Below, one piece after another: positions 51,001 to 60,757 of a DNA stretch of 64,000 bases. Source of the stretch: Pterobdella sp. o SKG-2022 (lineage: Eukaryota > Annelida > Clitellata > Hirudinida > Piscicolidae). The translations under genes were made by a program, and so were the position numbers. A model generated the notes under the pieces. That model had not been told where the DNA came from. It searched no databases and was given only the letters and a program-made list of their open reading frames with translations. Position 1 is the first letter of the stretch. The number at the start of each line of letters is the position of its first letter. The DNA lies in assembly GCA_964035795.1 (NCBI GenBank), contig OZ038323.1, positions 248,001 through 312,000 on the forward strand, written 5' to 3'.

Positions 51001-51397
51001 GATCTACACGTGACATATCCACCTAGCATGACATCTATTATTCTCATGTTGTTTATATTACAATTTTTATTGCTGTTATTATTTACAACTAAAAAGAACA
51101 CTTTTTTTTACTGGCATTTAATATATAATTTGAGTTCTAATAAAAAAACTTCATAATGGGTAAGTTCAGTTGAAATTTATTACTTTTTTGTCAAGGTTGC
51201 TAGCGAACTTCATTGTTCTCATCAATTTCTTTTTCTTGTCTGCAAAACGACTGTCTTGCTCTGTCGTTGTACCCTGAATGTTAATTTTCTAACCTTATAT
51301 TTGAAAATATAGAAATCAATTTAATATTTTGAAAAATGTTTTATATAAGTGAGAATTTTATATTCATGCTCACCTTAAAGTAATGAGCATCAGCCAT
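48002..51397 (-). CDS. SRRM1: SRRM1/SRm160-like serine-arginine splicing coactivator (PWI domain), six exons
   Basis: Exons on the minus strand: 51397-51374 (MADAHYFK), 51273-51184, 51022-50900, 50678-50538, 50326-50253 and 48266-48002. All junctions keep phase and have GT/AG ends. The protein reads GTTTEQDSRFADKKKKLM, then VDMSRVDLESLKPWITGRVT, IEDDVVIEFVFNQLE, INLTGFLNAKNARLFVEELW and GIPAPLVK. It matches the N-terminus and PWI nucleic-acid-binding domain of SRRM1, a nuclear coactivator of pre-mRNA splicing. Exons 5-6 add EEGKEEKVEIKKEEV and a Glu/Arg/Lys-rich helix (EREREKERERERDRDKRREM). Read through, it stops at 48002 after about 238 residues. Known homologues continue into a long Arg/Ser domain, so a further donor (for example at CGCAGTACAAG) is possible, but no RS exons were seen. 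Confidence 0.85.
48875..49037. mobile_element. 163-bp inverted-repeat element (foldback)
   Basis: TGAATATAATTTCAGAACAC, then TGGTTAGTTTATTAAGATAC at the left, is mirrored by GTATCTTAATAAACTAACCA and GTGTTATGAAATTATATTCA at the right, with inner ATTATCAACGTAAC and GTTACGTTGATAAT also paired. Arms are about 60 bp. It sits exactly at the 3' end of the LINE A fragment. It is not the same sequence as the GCTATAATTTTCGATAAGT foldback family. Confidence 0.75.
49010..50200 (-). mobile_element. LINE family A 3' half inside SRRM1 intron 5
   Basis: From 50200 leftward: LGVDEGLVSMV, MYVGGKSMVKVGDECSKEFG, GIHQGSVLSPLLFIIVI, then decayed PWELLYPDALVII (YADD region, first residues changed). The zinc finger follows in the frame 49879-49628 (FPCAVCFNGIDCNSYFCIGC, KSLVHKKC, AQPVDGRK). 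Then EVVIEFCYLGDIFSA, FKTRTSY, a CHRLRWFGYVVRSSG block near 49260 and GDKRPGRPKMT near 49190, the usual family ending. This copy is 5' truncated, unlike the copies at 1-3024, and supplies the 3' half they lack. Confidence 0.8.
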
Positions 51398-51408
51398 CTT
51401 TGTATAAA

Positions 51409-51535
51409 ACTGAATAGCAAACTTTGAGTAATAGTTCGATATTTTTAAGATAAATCCTTATTATCTAGTCGATAGTTAAGTAGATAAATACAAATTTTAC
51501 CTCAATGCTAAACGAGAGACAGCCATTTTGATTAA
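51409..51535 (-). promoter_or_regulatory. Possible 5' untranslated exon and start region of the SRRM1-like gene
   Basis: Upstream of the ATG an acceptor-like TTGCTATTCAG (51410) and a donor-like CATTGAGGTAAAAT (51500) suggest a small noncoding exon near 51501-51535. It contains TCAAAATGGCTGTC, resembling the YY1-type AANATGGC element common at starts of housekeeping genes. Only suggestive. Confidence 0.3.
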
Positions 51536-51639
51536 AGCGGAAATAGTCAGTTACAAGATAACTAATACCTCAGTAAATCTTAGTTTAAATAAATTTGATT
51601 GAGTCTAATTTTTAAAATTTCTAATCTATTATTTTTTAT

Positions 51640-52920
51640 AACTGTGAATATTTTTGTTGTACAGAGGCTCTCATGATAAAAGATGAACTTGTATTTGTCA
51701 TATGACACCTATATCTTCAAATTTTCTTCTTTCTAACAATCTTCTTCCTTCGACCCAATCTGGCTTTTGACCCTTTCACTCTACTAAAACCTGCCTTTTA
51801 AAAATTTCTAAAGATGCTCTTTTAACTTCTGACTCTGGTAAGCTTTCCCTTCTCCTTTCTCTTGACTTCCCTTCTGCTTTTGTTAACCACCCACTTTTAC
51901 TTCAGCATCTCAATTTTTTTTTAGATATTTCTGGCTCCTCCCTTTAAAGCTTACCTTCTCTTTTTAACCGTTACTCCACTGTTTCTATTAACAACTCTTC
52001 TTCTTCTCCTCTCTCTGTTTCTTTTGGTGTTCCTCAAAGATCTGTTTTCGGGCCTCTTCTCTTTATTCTTTATACCTCTCATTTTACTTGTTTCTTTCTC
52101 TTCTCAAAATCAGCTTTTTGCTGATGACACCTATATCTTCTAAGCTTTTCCCTTCTCTACTCTTGAAAGGCTCAGTCTTTGCCTTACTTCTATTCTTTCA
52201 TAGAGTGTCTTTAACTTTATCTTCCTAAGTACAAATCTCTTTTATCCTTCTTTCCTGCCATTATGATCTCTTACGTTACTATCTATCCCTCTCCCACTAT
52301 TCGTTGTCTTGGCTTTTTTCTTCCCTTTCTTTAAATCCTAAAATTCTTTCTGTTGCTTTTTCATGTTATTTTCACTTACGTCGTATTAGACAGATCTCTT
52401 CTCATCTTGATGATGCTTCTCTTAACATTCTTGTCTGCTCTCTTGTTCTCTCCCGACTTGATTACTGAAACTCTTTGTACTTCAATCTTTCTAAATGTAC
52501 TCTCTACCCTCTAACTAAAGCTTTCAACTCTGCTGCACGCCTGGTCTCTCATACTCCTAAATTCTCCCATATCTTGTCGATCTTCACTGGCTACCTCTTC
52601 ACTTTCGCTCTTCCTTCGAAATCTGTTCTCTCATGTATAAAATTCCTCATTCTACTTCGCCATCCTATCTTTCTAACCTCTTACTACCTCCTAAACGTGC
52701 TTGCCTGCGGTCCTCTACTCGCTCTCAACTCTTCATTATCTCTCTCTCATTCTTATGCTAAAACTGCTTTTTATTTTTCTGGTCCACTTCTCTGGTACTC
52801 TCTTCCTCCTAATCTTAAATCTTCTTATCCTATTTTTCTTAAAAGCCTTCTTCTTCAAGCATTTCCTAGCAGAGCGCCTCTGAACGATGCGTAAGAGGCG
52901 CTATATAAGTCATTCATTAT
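51640..52920 (+). mobile_element. L2/CR1-like LINE (family C2) reverse transcriptase, 5' truncated
   Basis: Frames read LLPSTQSGF, KTCLLKISKDALLTSDSGKL, LLLSLDFPSAFVNH (first Asp), then SFGVPQRSVFGPLLFILY, SAFC.DDTYIF (YADD damaged), RQISSHLDDASLNILVCSLV and RLDY. The C-terminal frame 52475-52894 reads AFNSAARLVSHTPKFSHILS and AFYFSGPLLWYSLPPNLKS. It ends in GCGCTATATAAGTCATTC plus ATTATT, the L2-type 3' terminus (52900-52920). It is much more C+T-rich on this strand than LINE C and is a separate family. Many stops. Confidence 0.75.
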
Positions 52921-53184
52921 TATTTCAAGAATTCACACATTTACTAAAAACAAGAAAAATAACGACATAAACTTCAAAATAAAACAACACTTAAGAGAAA
53001 GAGAAAGGAGAGCGAAGGCAGGAAAGAATGCTGGTAGTATTGCCGCGGACAATTACCAGGGAGATCTTCTGGCGCAACCAGACTGCCTCCAAAGAATCTC
53101 CAGTTTTCTACTGAGATAGAAAGCTGCCGGTTGAAGGATCGCAGCAGCCCATTGTCTCGCTTTTGATGCTCTCAAAAACCCCGA

Positions 53185-53357
53185 TTCACCAATAATCCGA
53201 ACAAACTCTCACGACGAATTTTACAAACACAAACACGCTTTCAGAAAAATACCCTCAACAACAACAACCTTAGACGCTATTAACTACATCATAACCAACG
53301 GCTTCAACCAGAAAAAACCTCCTCAAAAAACAAAACTCACAGCGATTGTGGCCTAGA
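53185..53357 (+). pseudogene. Jockey-type LINE reverse transcriptase fragment
   Basis: One frame reads DEFYKHKHAFRKIPSTTTTL, DAINYIITNGFNQKKPPQKT and KLTAIVA, then stops. This is the block H.FRK..ST..AL..I...I..GFNQ.KPP.RT..VALDL of Jockey-type enzymes, ending just before the first catalytic Asp. It is short and isolated. Confidence 0.55.
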
Positions 53358-53849
53358 AATTACTGAAGTTAATGCACTTTAATCTTATTTATAATCGTAT
53401 TGTAGGATAATAGAAATACACCTATTAAGAGAGAAAATACATCTAACAATTATCCTTTCATTATGCTTTCAGTTCTTTTAGCAGCCGTTCTTCCAATTTG
53501 TTTTTGCTAAGAACTGCTTTTTCTCCTTTTCAAGGTATTTTATTTTCAACCTTTTGTTTTCATTAGTTTAGTTAATTATTATTTTCTAAAAAATTTTAAT
53601 TATTCTTCCTTGTTCATCGTATATACCTAAACCTATGCCCTGCTTTTGTGATTTTTTACTTAGTCTTTCTAAATTTTCCTCTCCACCTCGTATCATTAGG
53701 CGGCGCGTTTTTTTCTCCATCTCAAATCGTGTAGTTCCTCATCTGTTTTCAAGGATTTTATGATCCAATACTTCTTTTTCCAGTTCTAGATCTTCTCACT
53801 CATCTCTTAGCTCCTCTTCTCATCTCAAATTTATATCTTATCACCTCAA
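53358..53849. other. AT- and CT-rich stretch, possibly L2 leader
   Basis: No gene recognised. 53640-53760 is C+T-rich (for example RRRVFFSISN in one frame) and may be the upstream part of the L2-like endonuclease that follows. Confidence 0.4.
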
Positions 53850-54300
53850 AACTTCTTAAATCCATTAATATCTCTTTTCTTAACATAAGATCTCTTATTC
53901 AAATTTTTAATCTCCTTTCTGACTCCAACCTTGACTTTTTAGCTCTCAGTGAGACCTGGCATGAATGGCTTCTTCTCCTTTTCTCATCTCTGCTTGTCCT
54001 CTCTCTTATTCTTTTCTTGAACTTGCTCGTGCTCCTCAAAATCCCCTTGCTACCTTTTTTTCCACTTATAGAGGAATCAGTCTTTTTCACAAATCTACCT
54101 TTTCCTTCTCCAAGATTTCTCATTCTGGTTTTAAATCTTTCAAATCCTTTGTCTCCTCCTTCAAATATGGTACTCTCAAACTGTTTATTGCTGTTTATCG
54201 ACATCCTTCTTTTTCTCTCTTATCCTTTATCAATGACTTTTCTGTCTTACTTGAATTTTTATATACTCTTTCCTCTCATTTTTGTTTTGTAGGTGACTAA
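53850..54300 (+). pseudogene. L2/CR1-like LINE endonuclease fragment (family C2)
   Basis: Reads SINISFLNIRSLIQIFNLLS, DSNLDFLALSETWH (catalytic Glu present), then in the frame 53965-54300 YRGISLFHKSTFSFSKISHS, KLFIAVYRHPSFSLLSFIND and HFCFVGD, cut right after the GD of GDFN. It is the 5' part of the family whose 3' part is at 51640-52920, but order and spacing show it is another copy. Confidence 0.65.
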
Positions 54301-54329
54301 CATCCAAATTAACATTAAAACTAATTTCG

Positions 54330-56187
54330 TATATATGGTGGAAGCAACTCGTCTTCAAGTATTGCCATTGCTTTGCAAACAGTTTCTGGCTCGAAGGTGG
54401 CTTTGCAAACTCGCAGAGGACTTGCACACCTTCCCACAATTGCTACATATATGTAAAGATTCGGGATAAATGGATGGATAAGTGACTGTATTAAAAATAT
54501 GGACTTTTTTATGCCTTTTCATGTCACCTAAACTTTTGCAGCTTTTGCCACAAATGTTACAAATATTGCTATATGGCATTGGGCAAATAGAATTCTGAAG
54601 TGTAGTGTGCACTGAGCTGACCTTCTCATGCTTGGCCAAAAAAACACGACGTCGATGGGACCTCAAATGACTCAGAAAACCCTCCCTGCTCAAACATGGT
54701 CTCCCACATTGACCACAGGTTAGTTCTGTTACATGCTCAGTAATGATTCCTTTTCGGAGATCGCGTTTAAGCTTAGCGTGTTTCCGTCTGCTTTCCTCAA
54801 AACGACTGGTTGCTTCAAAAATTACTTTCCTCTAAGTTAATTTGTTTTGCGCTTGTATTTACCATGATTCAGAGTTTATGCCGCATTTTTTGAAGGTTTG
54901 TTTCAAGCTATCTTTGAATCGTTTTTTGGTTTTGTGAGCCAATCTTTTGACATCGGAAAGTTGCCTATAAAATATTTGCTTTGGAACTCGTTCGTTGGGC
55001 AACCTTACTAAGTGTCCGCTCTATCCGAGGTGTTGCTTGGAGATTAGGACTTCGATACTACCCATATTTGCCAGCTCAAGTATTTTGGTGTCGCTGATGT
55101 TCATCTGCCATTTTATGCCCAGAATTTTACGCAGGCACTGTTGGTAAAAACACTCAAGTTGTTTTAGGTGCCTGGTATATGTGGTCCAAGTTTCACTAGC
55201 ATAAAGAAGGACAGTTAAATCACACGCATTATAAACTTCAACCATCGTGCGTTTAGAGATAGCATGGCGACTCCAAAGACGCTTATGCAAGATGCCAAAT
55301 GTGTGGCTGGCTTTGCTTATTCTTAAGCACACCTCATCATCAATGGAGTTACTGCAATTGAGAGTACTTCCAAGATATACAAGCTTTGGAACGACTGTCA
55401 GCTTTTATCCGTAGACATAGATTGATGGCTCGACATATGTTTTCCGGGAGTTGGTTGGTACAACGAAACAGTTTTTTTCAAACGGATAGTCAACCCCAAC
55501 GCAGTGCACACAGCTTCGAAAGAATCCATCTGGTGCTGCGTTTCCATCTCGATGTGAGTCAGCAAAGCACAGTCGTCTGCATAAAGCGATTCGCGTATCA
55601 CGCTCATCATTGTTTTGGTTCTGGCAGTGAAGCGTTTGATGTTAAAAAGCTTACCAGTAGTTTAATAGTTAATGTAGACACCTTAGCTACTGTCCTTGAA
55701 AGCTAATTGAAACACCATGGAAAAATAAAGCGCAAATAGTGTTGGAGCTAGTGTATCTCCCTGCTTGACACCGTTTCTTACAGTGAAAAGTTTGCAAGTT
55801 TGCCCCCGATATTCAGCGTAGTTTTCATGTTGTGGTGGAAAAGTTTTAAGATAGAAATCAACTTCTCTGAACAGCCTAACTTTCCAATAATCTACCAAAG
55901 AGCTTCACGGTTTACTGCGTCAAAGGCCTTAGTGAGGTCAATGAACACCTGAAAAAGATCTTTGCGTTGTTCCTGACATTTTTTTTGCAGTTTTCTGATT
56001 GTGAATATCATATCAACTGTCCCTCGACCACTTCCAAACCCACACTGGGATTCTGGCAAAAAATTATCGGCAATGTGAAGATTAATTCTTTTGAAAATAA
56101 TGCAACTAAGAATTCTGCGAGAAGGCCGTCTATATCAGGGGATTTACCAGAGCTCAGTTTTCAGAATTCTTTCATTGTGCTGGTCCA
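54330..56187 (-). mobile_element. LINE family D, reverse transcriptase to three C2H2 fingers
   Basis: Leftward from 56187: FKKLSSGKSPDIDGLLAEF, CGFGSGRGTVDMIFTIRKLQ, VFIDLTKAFDAVNREALW, VRNGVKQGDTLAPTLFALYF (55760), ESLYADDCALLTHIEMETQH (55590, YADD intact), then FGILHKRLWSRHAISKRTMV, LLYASETWTTYTRHLKQLEC and RKILGIKW. The C-terminus carries three C2H2 fingers: LTCGQCGRPCLSREGFLSHL, SNICNICGKSCKSLGDMKRH and HICSNCGKVCKSSASLQSHL (54700-54410). Frames are broken near 56000, 55610 and 55380. The finger array probably binds target or element RNA (inference). Confidence 0.8.
54355..54693 (-). pseudogene. C2H2 zinc-finger C-terminus of LINE D
   Basis: A 112-codon frame holding two complete fingers, CNICGKSCKSLGDMKRHKKVH and CSNCGKVCKSSASLQSHLR, and the second half of a third. 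The Cys-X2-Cys X12 His-X3/4-His spacing is regular. Such tails occur on several APE-type LINE proteins. A host zinc-finger gene is less likely, because the same order is seen at 30563-30820 next to LINE sequence. Confidence 0.7.
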
Positions 56188-56365
56188 GTGTTGATGGGGC
56201 GTCTGACTACTCTATTACAATCAACTTATAGAACTGAGACTATTCTCGAGGATTGGAGAAACTCTTTGTTAGTTGTGCTTTATAAGGGAAAGGGTCCTAA
56301 AAACGATTGCAGCTACTACCGAGGAATCTCACTTTTATCAGTTGTGGGTAAAATTTTTATATGTT
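56188..56365 (+). pseudogene. Reverse transcriptase N-terminal fragment (D type, opposite strand)
   Basis: Reads MGRLTTLLQSTYRTETILED, WRNSLLVVLYKGKGPKNDCS and YYRGISLLSVVGKI, the finger blocks of D-type enzymes, in opposite orientation to the neighbouring D and D2 copies. The words GATTGCNGCNACTACCGAGG and CTCACTTTTATCAGT recur at 58718-58755 beside the assembly gap. Confidence 0.7.
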
Positions 56366-56667
56366 GTTGTTCGTCAATCGTGTTCGAATATGACCATGGA
56401 AATAAAGAAAAAAATATTATTATTTATTTATTTATATATACATATATATTGTACTAAATAAAGATTTATAGAAAATTATCATAATAAGAAATGAAAATAA
56501 GTGTTATCATAAAATAAATCAATAAATAAGAATGAATAAGTAAGCTATAATAGTAATAATAGAAGAACAAAATAAAAGTAAAATATTAAATGAATAGAAA
56601 TAAATAAGATGAAATATAGCTAAAATAGCTCTTATCTGTGTGTTCTTGTGTGGCTAAACAGACCGAT

Positions 56668-57249
56668 TCACGCCAAAAAACCTCTTCCGCATGTTTGGCA
56701 CCAGTGTGTGGGAAGTCTCTCTGGTGCACCTTCTCCAGCTTTGCGTCTTATGCGTTTTAATTTTGCAGCGTTTTCTTCTGAGAAGAGTGCACCATTACTG
56801 ATCAATCTACGCCAAGCGGGCCTGTCAGAGGCAGCTTTTTCCCACGCAGTGACATCTATATTGAAGTCCTTTGGATTTGACTTAGAATAATTTTTATAAC
56901 GTTTGCGTGGAGCTCCGATTTTTCTTTGACCATTTTTGAGCTGACCGTAGAAGAGTTGTTTAGGAATTCTAGAGTCCGCCATACGAGATACATGACCAGC
57001 CCATCGTATCTGTGCCTTACGCATCATCGTAATAACACTGGGAAGGTTTGCCCTTTCTAATACTTCAGTGTCTAGGACAAAGTCATTCCAGCGTATATTA
57101 AGAATTCTGCGAAGACACCGAGTATGGAATTGCTGGAGTTGTTTCTCGTGGCGTCTGTATACTGTCCATGCTTCACAGACATATAGTAGTGTGGTCAATA
57201 CTACGGCTTTATAGACTTTAACTCTCGTGGACTGTGTCTTCTCTCCCAC
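56668..57249 (-). pseudogene. LINE D2 C-terminal domain with zinc finger (copy 2)
   Basis: A 193-codon frame. It reads STRVKVYKAVVLTTLLYVCE, RCLRRILNIRWNDFVLDTEV, MRKAQIRWAGHVSRMADSRI, PKQLFYGQLKNGQRKIGAPR and a final THWCQTCGRGFLA. It continues the reverse transcriptase frame on the right after a few lost bases. The last two Cys start the C2H2 finger typical of the family end. Confidence 0.8.
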
Positions 57250-57704
57250 ACCTTTTTCCTCAATCTTCCAAAAGCAGAGCTGGCTTTGGCAATTCGGTTT
57301 TTGATCTCATCATCAATGTTTGTACGACGAGAAAGTGTACTGCCTAGATAAGTGAAGTTGTCAACTGCCTGTAACCTTTGTCCTTTCACTAAAATGTGTG
57401 GTTTGTGGTAAGGTTTTTCCGGGGCAGGTTGAAACATCACTTCCGTTTTTTGGGCGTTGATGATCAAACCGAAGTCGTCACAAGCGGATGAGAATTGATC
57501 TACTTCCCGTTGCATCTCTTGCTCAGTCGCAGCGTTGAACGCACAATCATCAGCGAACAAAAGATCTTTAATTTTAGTCTCGTTCACTTTTGAGAGAGCC
57601 TGAAGACGTCTGAGGTTGAAAAGATTCCCATCGTACCGATATCTAATTGGAATGCCAGTTAAACAGTCTTTGAAAGCCTCCATCAGCATTGCTGCAAACA
57701 TCAT
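57201..57704 (-). pseudogene. LINE D2 reverse transcriptase palm and thumb (copy 2)
   Basis: A 167-codon frame. It reads MMFAAMLMEAFKDCLTGIPI, RYRYDGNLFNLRRLQALSKV, LFADDCAFNAATEQEMQREV, NAQKTEVMFQPAPEKPYHKP and LGSTLSRRTNIDDEIKNRIA. It ends when a small frameshift at about 57240 moves coding to 57249-56668. The catalytic Asp pair is intact. Confidence 0.8.
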
Positions 57705-58755
57705 GCTGAACAGTGTTGGGGCTAAGACTCAGCCCTGCTTAACTCCGTTGGTCACCTGAAAGGGTTCTGAGCTTCCATCATCGTTGAGCACTCTAGCTAC
57801 CATGTCATCATTAAATAGTAAACCATTACTATTACACTTGCCAATTCCATGATGACCTAGGACTCCTTCCCAAGCATGGTGGTCCTTGCCAACACGAGCA
57901 TTAAAATCCCCGAGTAGGATGAGTTTATCCGATTGCGAAACAGTGGAAATAAGAGCTTCCAATTCTTCATAAAATTTGTCTTTGATTAGTCATAATGGAG
58001 GCGTACGCACTTATGAGTGTAGCAGTTCTTTTTTTACCCAGAGGAAGTTTGAGTTTCATTAGACGATCATTAAAGCCTTCAGAAAGATCATCTAGTTTCT
58101 TCACAAGCTGGTTTTTGATAGCAAAACCGACTCCAGCTTCGCGTCGTTCACCACTTTTTTTTCCACTCCAGAAAAAAGTATAGCCACCACCAATTTCAGT
58201 AAGTTGTCCTTTGTCTGAGAGACGGGTTTCACTGAGAGCAGCTATGTCAACTTGATAACGCCCAAGTTCTCTGGCTATCAGAGCAGTTCTGCGTTCTGGT
58301 CTTTCAGAACTGATAGAGTCTATTAAGGTTCTAACATTCCAAGATGCTAGAATTAAGTTGAGTAATTTTTTAGTTTGACCGCAAGGATGGGAAAACTCGC
58401 CAGCTGCGGTTTGCTGGCCAAGTAAGACTAGAACAGGCTATTTTTAGAGCACCTTTTCTAGCTCCGTCCTCATGCAAGGAGGCAAGCAGAGCTATCCTGT
58501 AGAGGGCTGCTTAATCGCTCAGGGGGGCTGCCGGACTTCGTTGTTGTTCTAGATTCAGAGAAAAACGACCATATGGCTTGAGCCGCCTGTGTGTAGGTTT
58601 GCAACTACAGCTTCCAGTGATTCCGCACCTGCTGCTTCGTCACTCTCCTAACGCCACAGGGCTTGGTAAATTAAATGGTTTTTATTGCCATGACCTGCGC
58701 TGTAATGAGATTTAAGTGATTGCTGCAACTACCGAGGAATCTCACTTTTATCAGT

Positions 58756-58955
58756 NNNNNNNNNNNNNNNNNNNNNNNNNNNNNNNNNNNNNNNNNNNNN
58801 NNNNNNNNNNNNNNNNNNNNNNNNNNNNNNNNNNNNNNNNNNNNNNNNNNNNNNNNNNNNNNNNNNNNNNNNNNNNNNNNNNNNNNNNNNNNNNNNNNNN
58901 NNNNNNNNNNNNNNNNNNNNNNNNNNNNNNNNNNNNNNNNNNNNNNNNNNNNNNN
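58756..58955. other. Assembly gap (200 N)
   Basis: Exactly 200 undetermined bases, the usual placeholder for a gap of unknown length. The left flank repeats sequence found at 56305-56342. The right flank is the C-terminus of LINE J. Confidence 0.99.
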
Positions 58956-59666
58956 ATATGTGATTCTCTGGGCTTATCTGTAGCCTTAGATATGCATTTT
59001 CCCAAATCAGAAAAAATGAAAAAGTATGAAAACCAAAGATACTAGAGGTTTCAACCGCTAACGGGACAAAAATAAGGCTATCTGCAAGGCTTAAATATTT
59101 TTGTGTTTTCGCCATTTCTGCTTGTTGGGAAGCCTAGCCGGGATTGGCTACAGTTTGAAGCAAGTGTGAAGCTAAAAGGAATCAGCAGGTAGCGCCCAGA
59201 TGATGCATTTTCCAGCTTTATAAAAGAAAATAGTAAGCTCATCAAGCCGTTTGCCGTCTCCTCTGTCAAGGCCTACTGGTTCTAGCTGACTGGGAAATCC
59301 AGCTTTGTCTAGGGCGCGTTTGATTTAATCGTTCAGTGCACGATGTCTAGGGATGCTTCCAGCACTTAATTTGCAGGAGAACGGACGTCTGCCAAGAAAG
59401 TCTATTTGAGCTCTACAATGACATTTGTGCAGCAAACATAAACGAAATCCAAGACGGAGAGACATTGCAATTCTGAAAGATTCGTCGTCTAGAAGCCCGC
59501 CCGTTGCTGAGTTTGGCAATCAGTTCAGTCAGGCACTGGAACAATTATGTTTGGCAGAAACTATGAATGCAAGTTTTTGTTGATTGAAAGCTTTTTTCAA
59601 TTGGCTGTACAACGCTTCACACATAAATTCATCCCAATTGCGTTGGAATTGAGGGTTGGATTGAAT

Positions 59667-60059
59667 CTAAAGATTTTTCTCAACCCAGGCTTCCATCGTT
59701 GCAACGAATTTGACCTCTGACCGGTGTCTGTAAGTCTTATTGAGAATATCAGAGATTAAAGACCGACATGCTACTCGTGAGAAGAAGAAAGCTGGAAGTG
59801 CAAGATCTGAGGGTGAACGGAGACCAATTTCCCCATGTCTAACCGGAAGTTTTGCTTGCAACCAGCCTGTGCCATCAACATTAATATTTCCAATTTTGGC
59901 GGCTTCTTCTCTAAGCGTTTGCTCATATTTTGTTAGAAGCGTAAGTTCGCAAGAGCTAGGAGAGCATCTTAAAATGAAGAGAAGTTTGGGTATAGCCAGA
60001 CTATTTTTAAAGAGGAAAAACGCTTGATGGGCACTTAGATGAGACAATCTATTAATCAT
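59667..60059 (-). pseudogene. LINE J post-palm region
   Basis: A 130-codon frame. It reads INRLSHLSAHQAFFLFKNSL, AIPKLLFILRCSPSSCELTL, EQTLREEAAKIGNINVDGTG, WLQAKLPVRHGEIGLRSPSD and LALPAFFFSRVACRSL. The motif order H.A...LKNS.AIPKL.Y.LR followed by A.LPVR.GGLG+R is conserved in this reverse transcriptase family. It links the catalytic palm to the nuclease tail. Opposite-strand frames here are shadows. Confidence 0.7.
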
Positions 60060-60463
60060 TTTCAGCAGCTGGGAGTGTTTGGCTGAAAGTGAATCTTTGA
60101 CTGCAGAGCTAAATATTGAAGGGTGACCTGGACCTTTTTCAGTATGCCTCGGATTTTTTCCAAAGCCTATTGAAAGTCGACCACATCCAGAATTAAGTTT
60201 ACGACCTCAACTTTGAACGCGTTTATTTTGAGGCCGATCATAAAGAGGGCATATATAATGCTTTTCAAATCATGATTGATTTTATAAACCGGTCCTCCTG
60301 AAATTGCATCATCAAAATAATATATATTGAGGAGTGTGGAAACCGACCTTGCTATTTCCTCAAAAGCTAAAGTGAATAGTAGGGGACCGATAGGATCACC
60401 TTGTTGAACTCCGGGTGCTGATGATATTATCTTTTTTCTACAGAAAAGTTCGCTTTGATGTTG

Positions 60464-60757
60464 TTAAGCGACCCGAGATAGGTTGTAAACAGAAGGGGCA
60501 CGGTAGTGACATACTTCGAGAAGATGATCGGCGTTAAACGCGTTTTTCATATCGAGCTTAATTAGAATACTTTTTAAAAAATTATTGTTCTGATTAGCAG
60601 AAATATAGTAACAAATAGAGTGGACGGCCTCTTCACATCCATTGCGAACACCAACACCTAATAGGATTGGTCGAATCTCGTTGAGCAGGTCATTGACGAC
60701 TCTACGGGAAATGATTTTGGATGCTAGTCTACGAAACACATTTTCAAATACCACCAT
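60464..60757 (-). pseudogene. LINE J reverse transcriptase palm fragment
   Basis: A 97-codon frame. It reads VFENVFRRLASKIISRRVVN, LLNEIRPILLGVGVRNGCEE, AVHSICYYISANQNN and SILIKLDMKNAFNADHLLEV. LDMKNAFN holds the first catalytic Asp, and GVGVRNGCEEAVH matches the G.GV..GCEAAVH signature of this family. Confidence 0.75.

Larger units (their letters stand above)
56366..58715 (-). mobile_element. LINE family D2, copy 2: full 5' and 3' ends, large internal deletion
   Basis: The leader occupies 58715-58353. The endonuclease (58352-57840) reads ILASWNVRTLIDSISSERPE, DIAALSETRLSDKGQLTEIG, EAGVGFAIKNQLVKKLDDL and [19 protein letters not shown]. At about 57838 it jumps from NSNGLL to [20 protein letters not shown] and VTNGVKQG, inside the reverse transcriptase palm. 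It continues with DLLFADDCAFNAATEQEMQR (FADD, 57570) to a C-terminal C2H2 finger remnant CQTCGRGF (56690). The 3' untranslated region is AT-rich and ends CGACGAACAACAA at 56366. Missing are the endonuclease end, the linker and the reverse transcriptase fingers. Confidence 0.85.
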
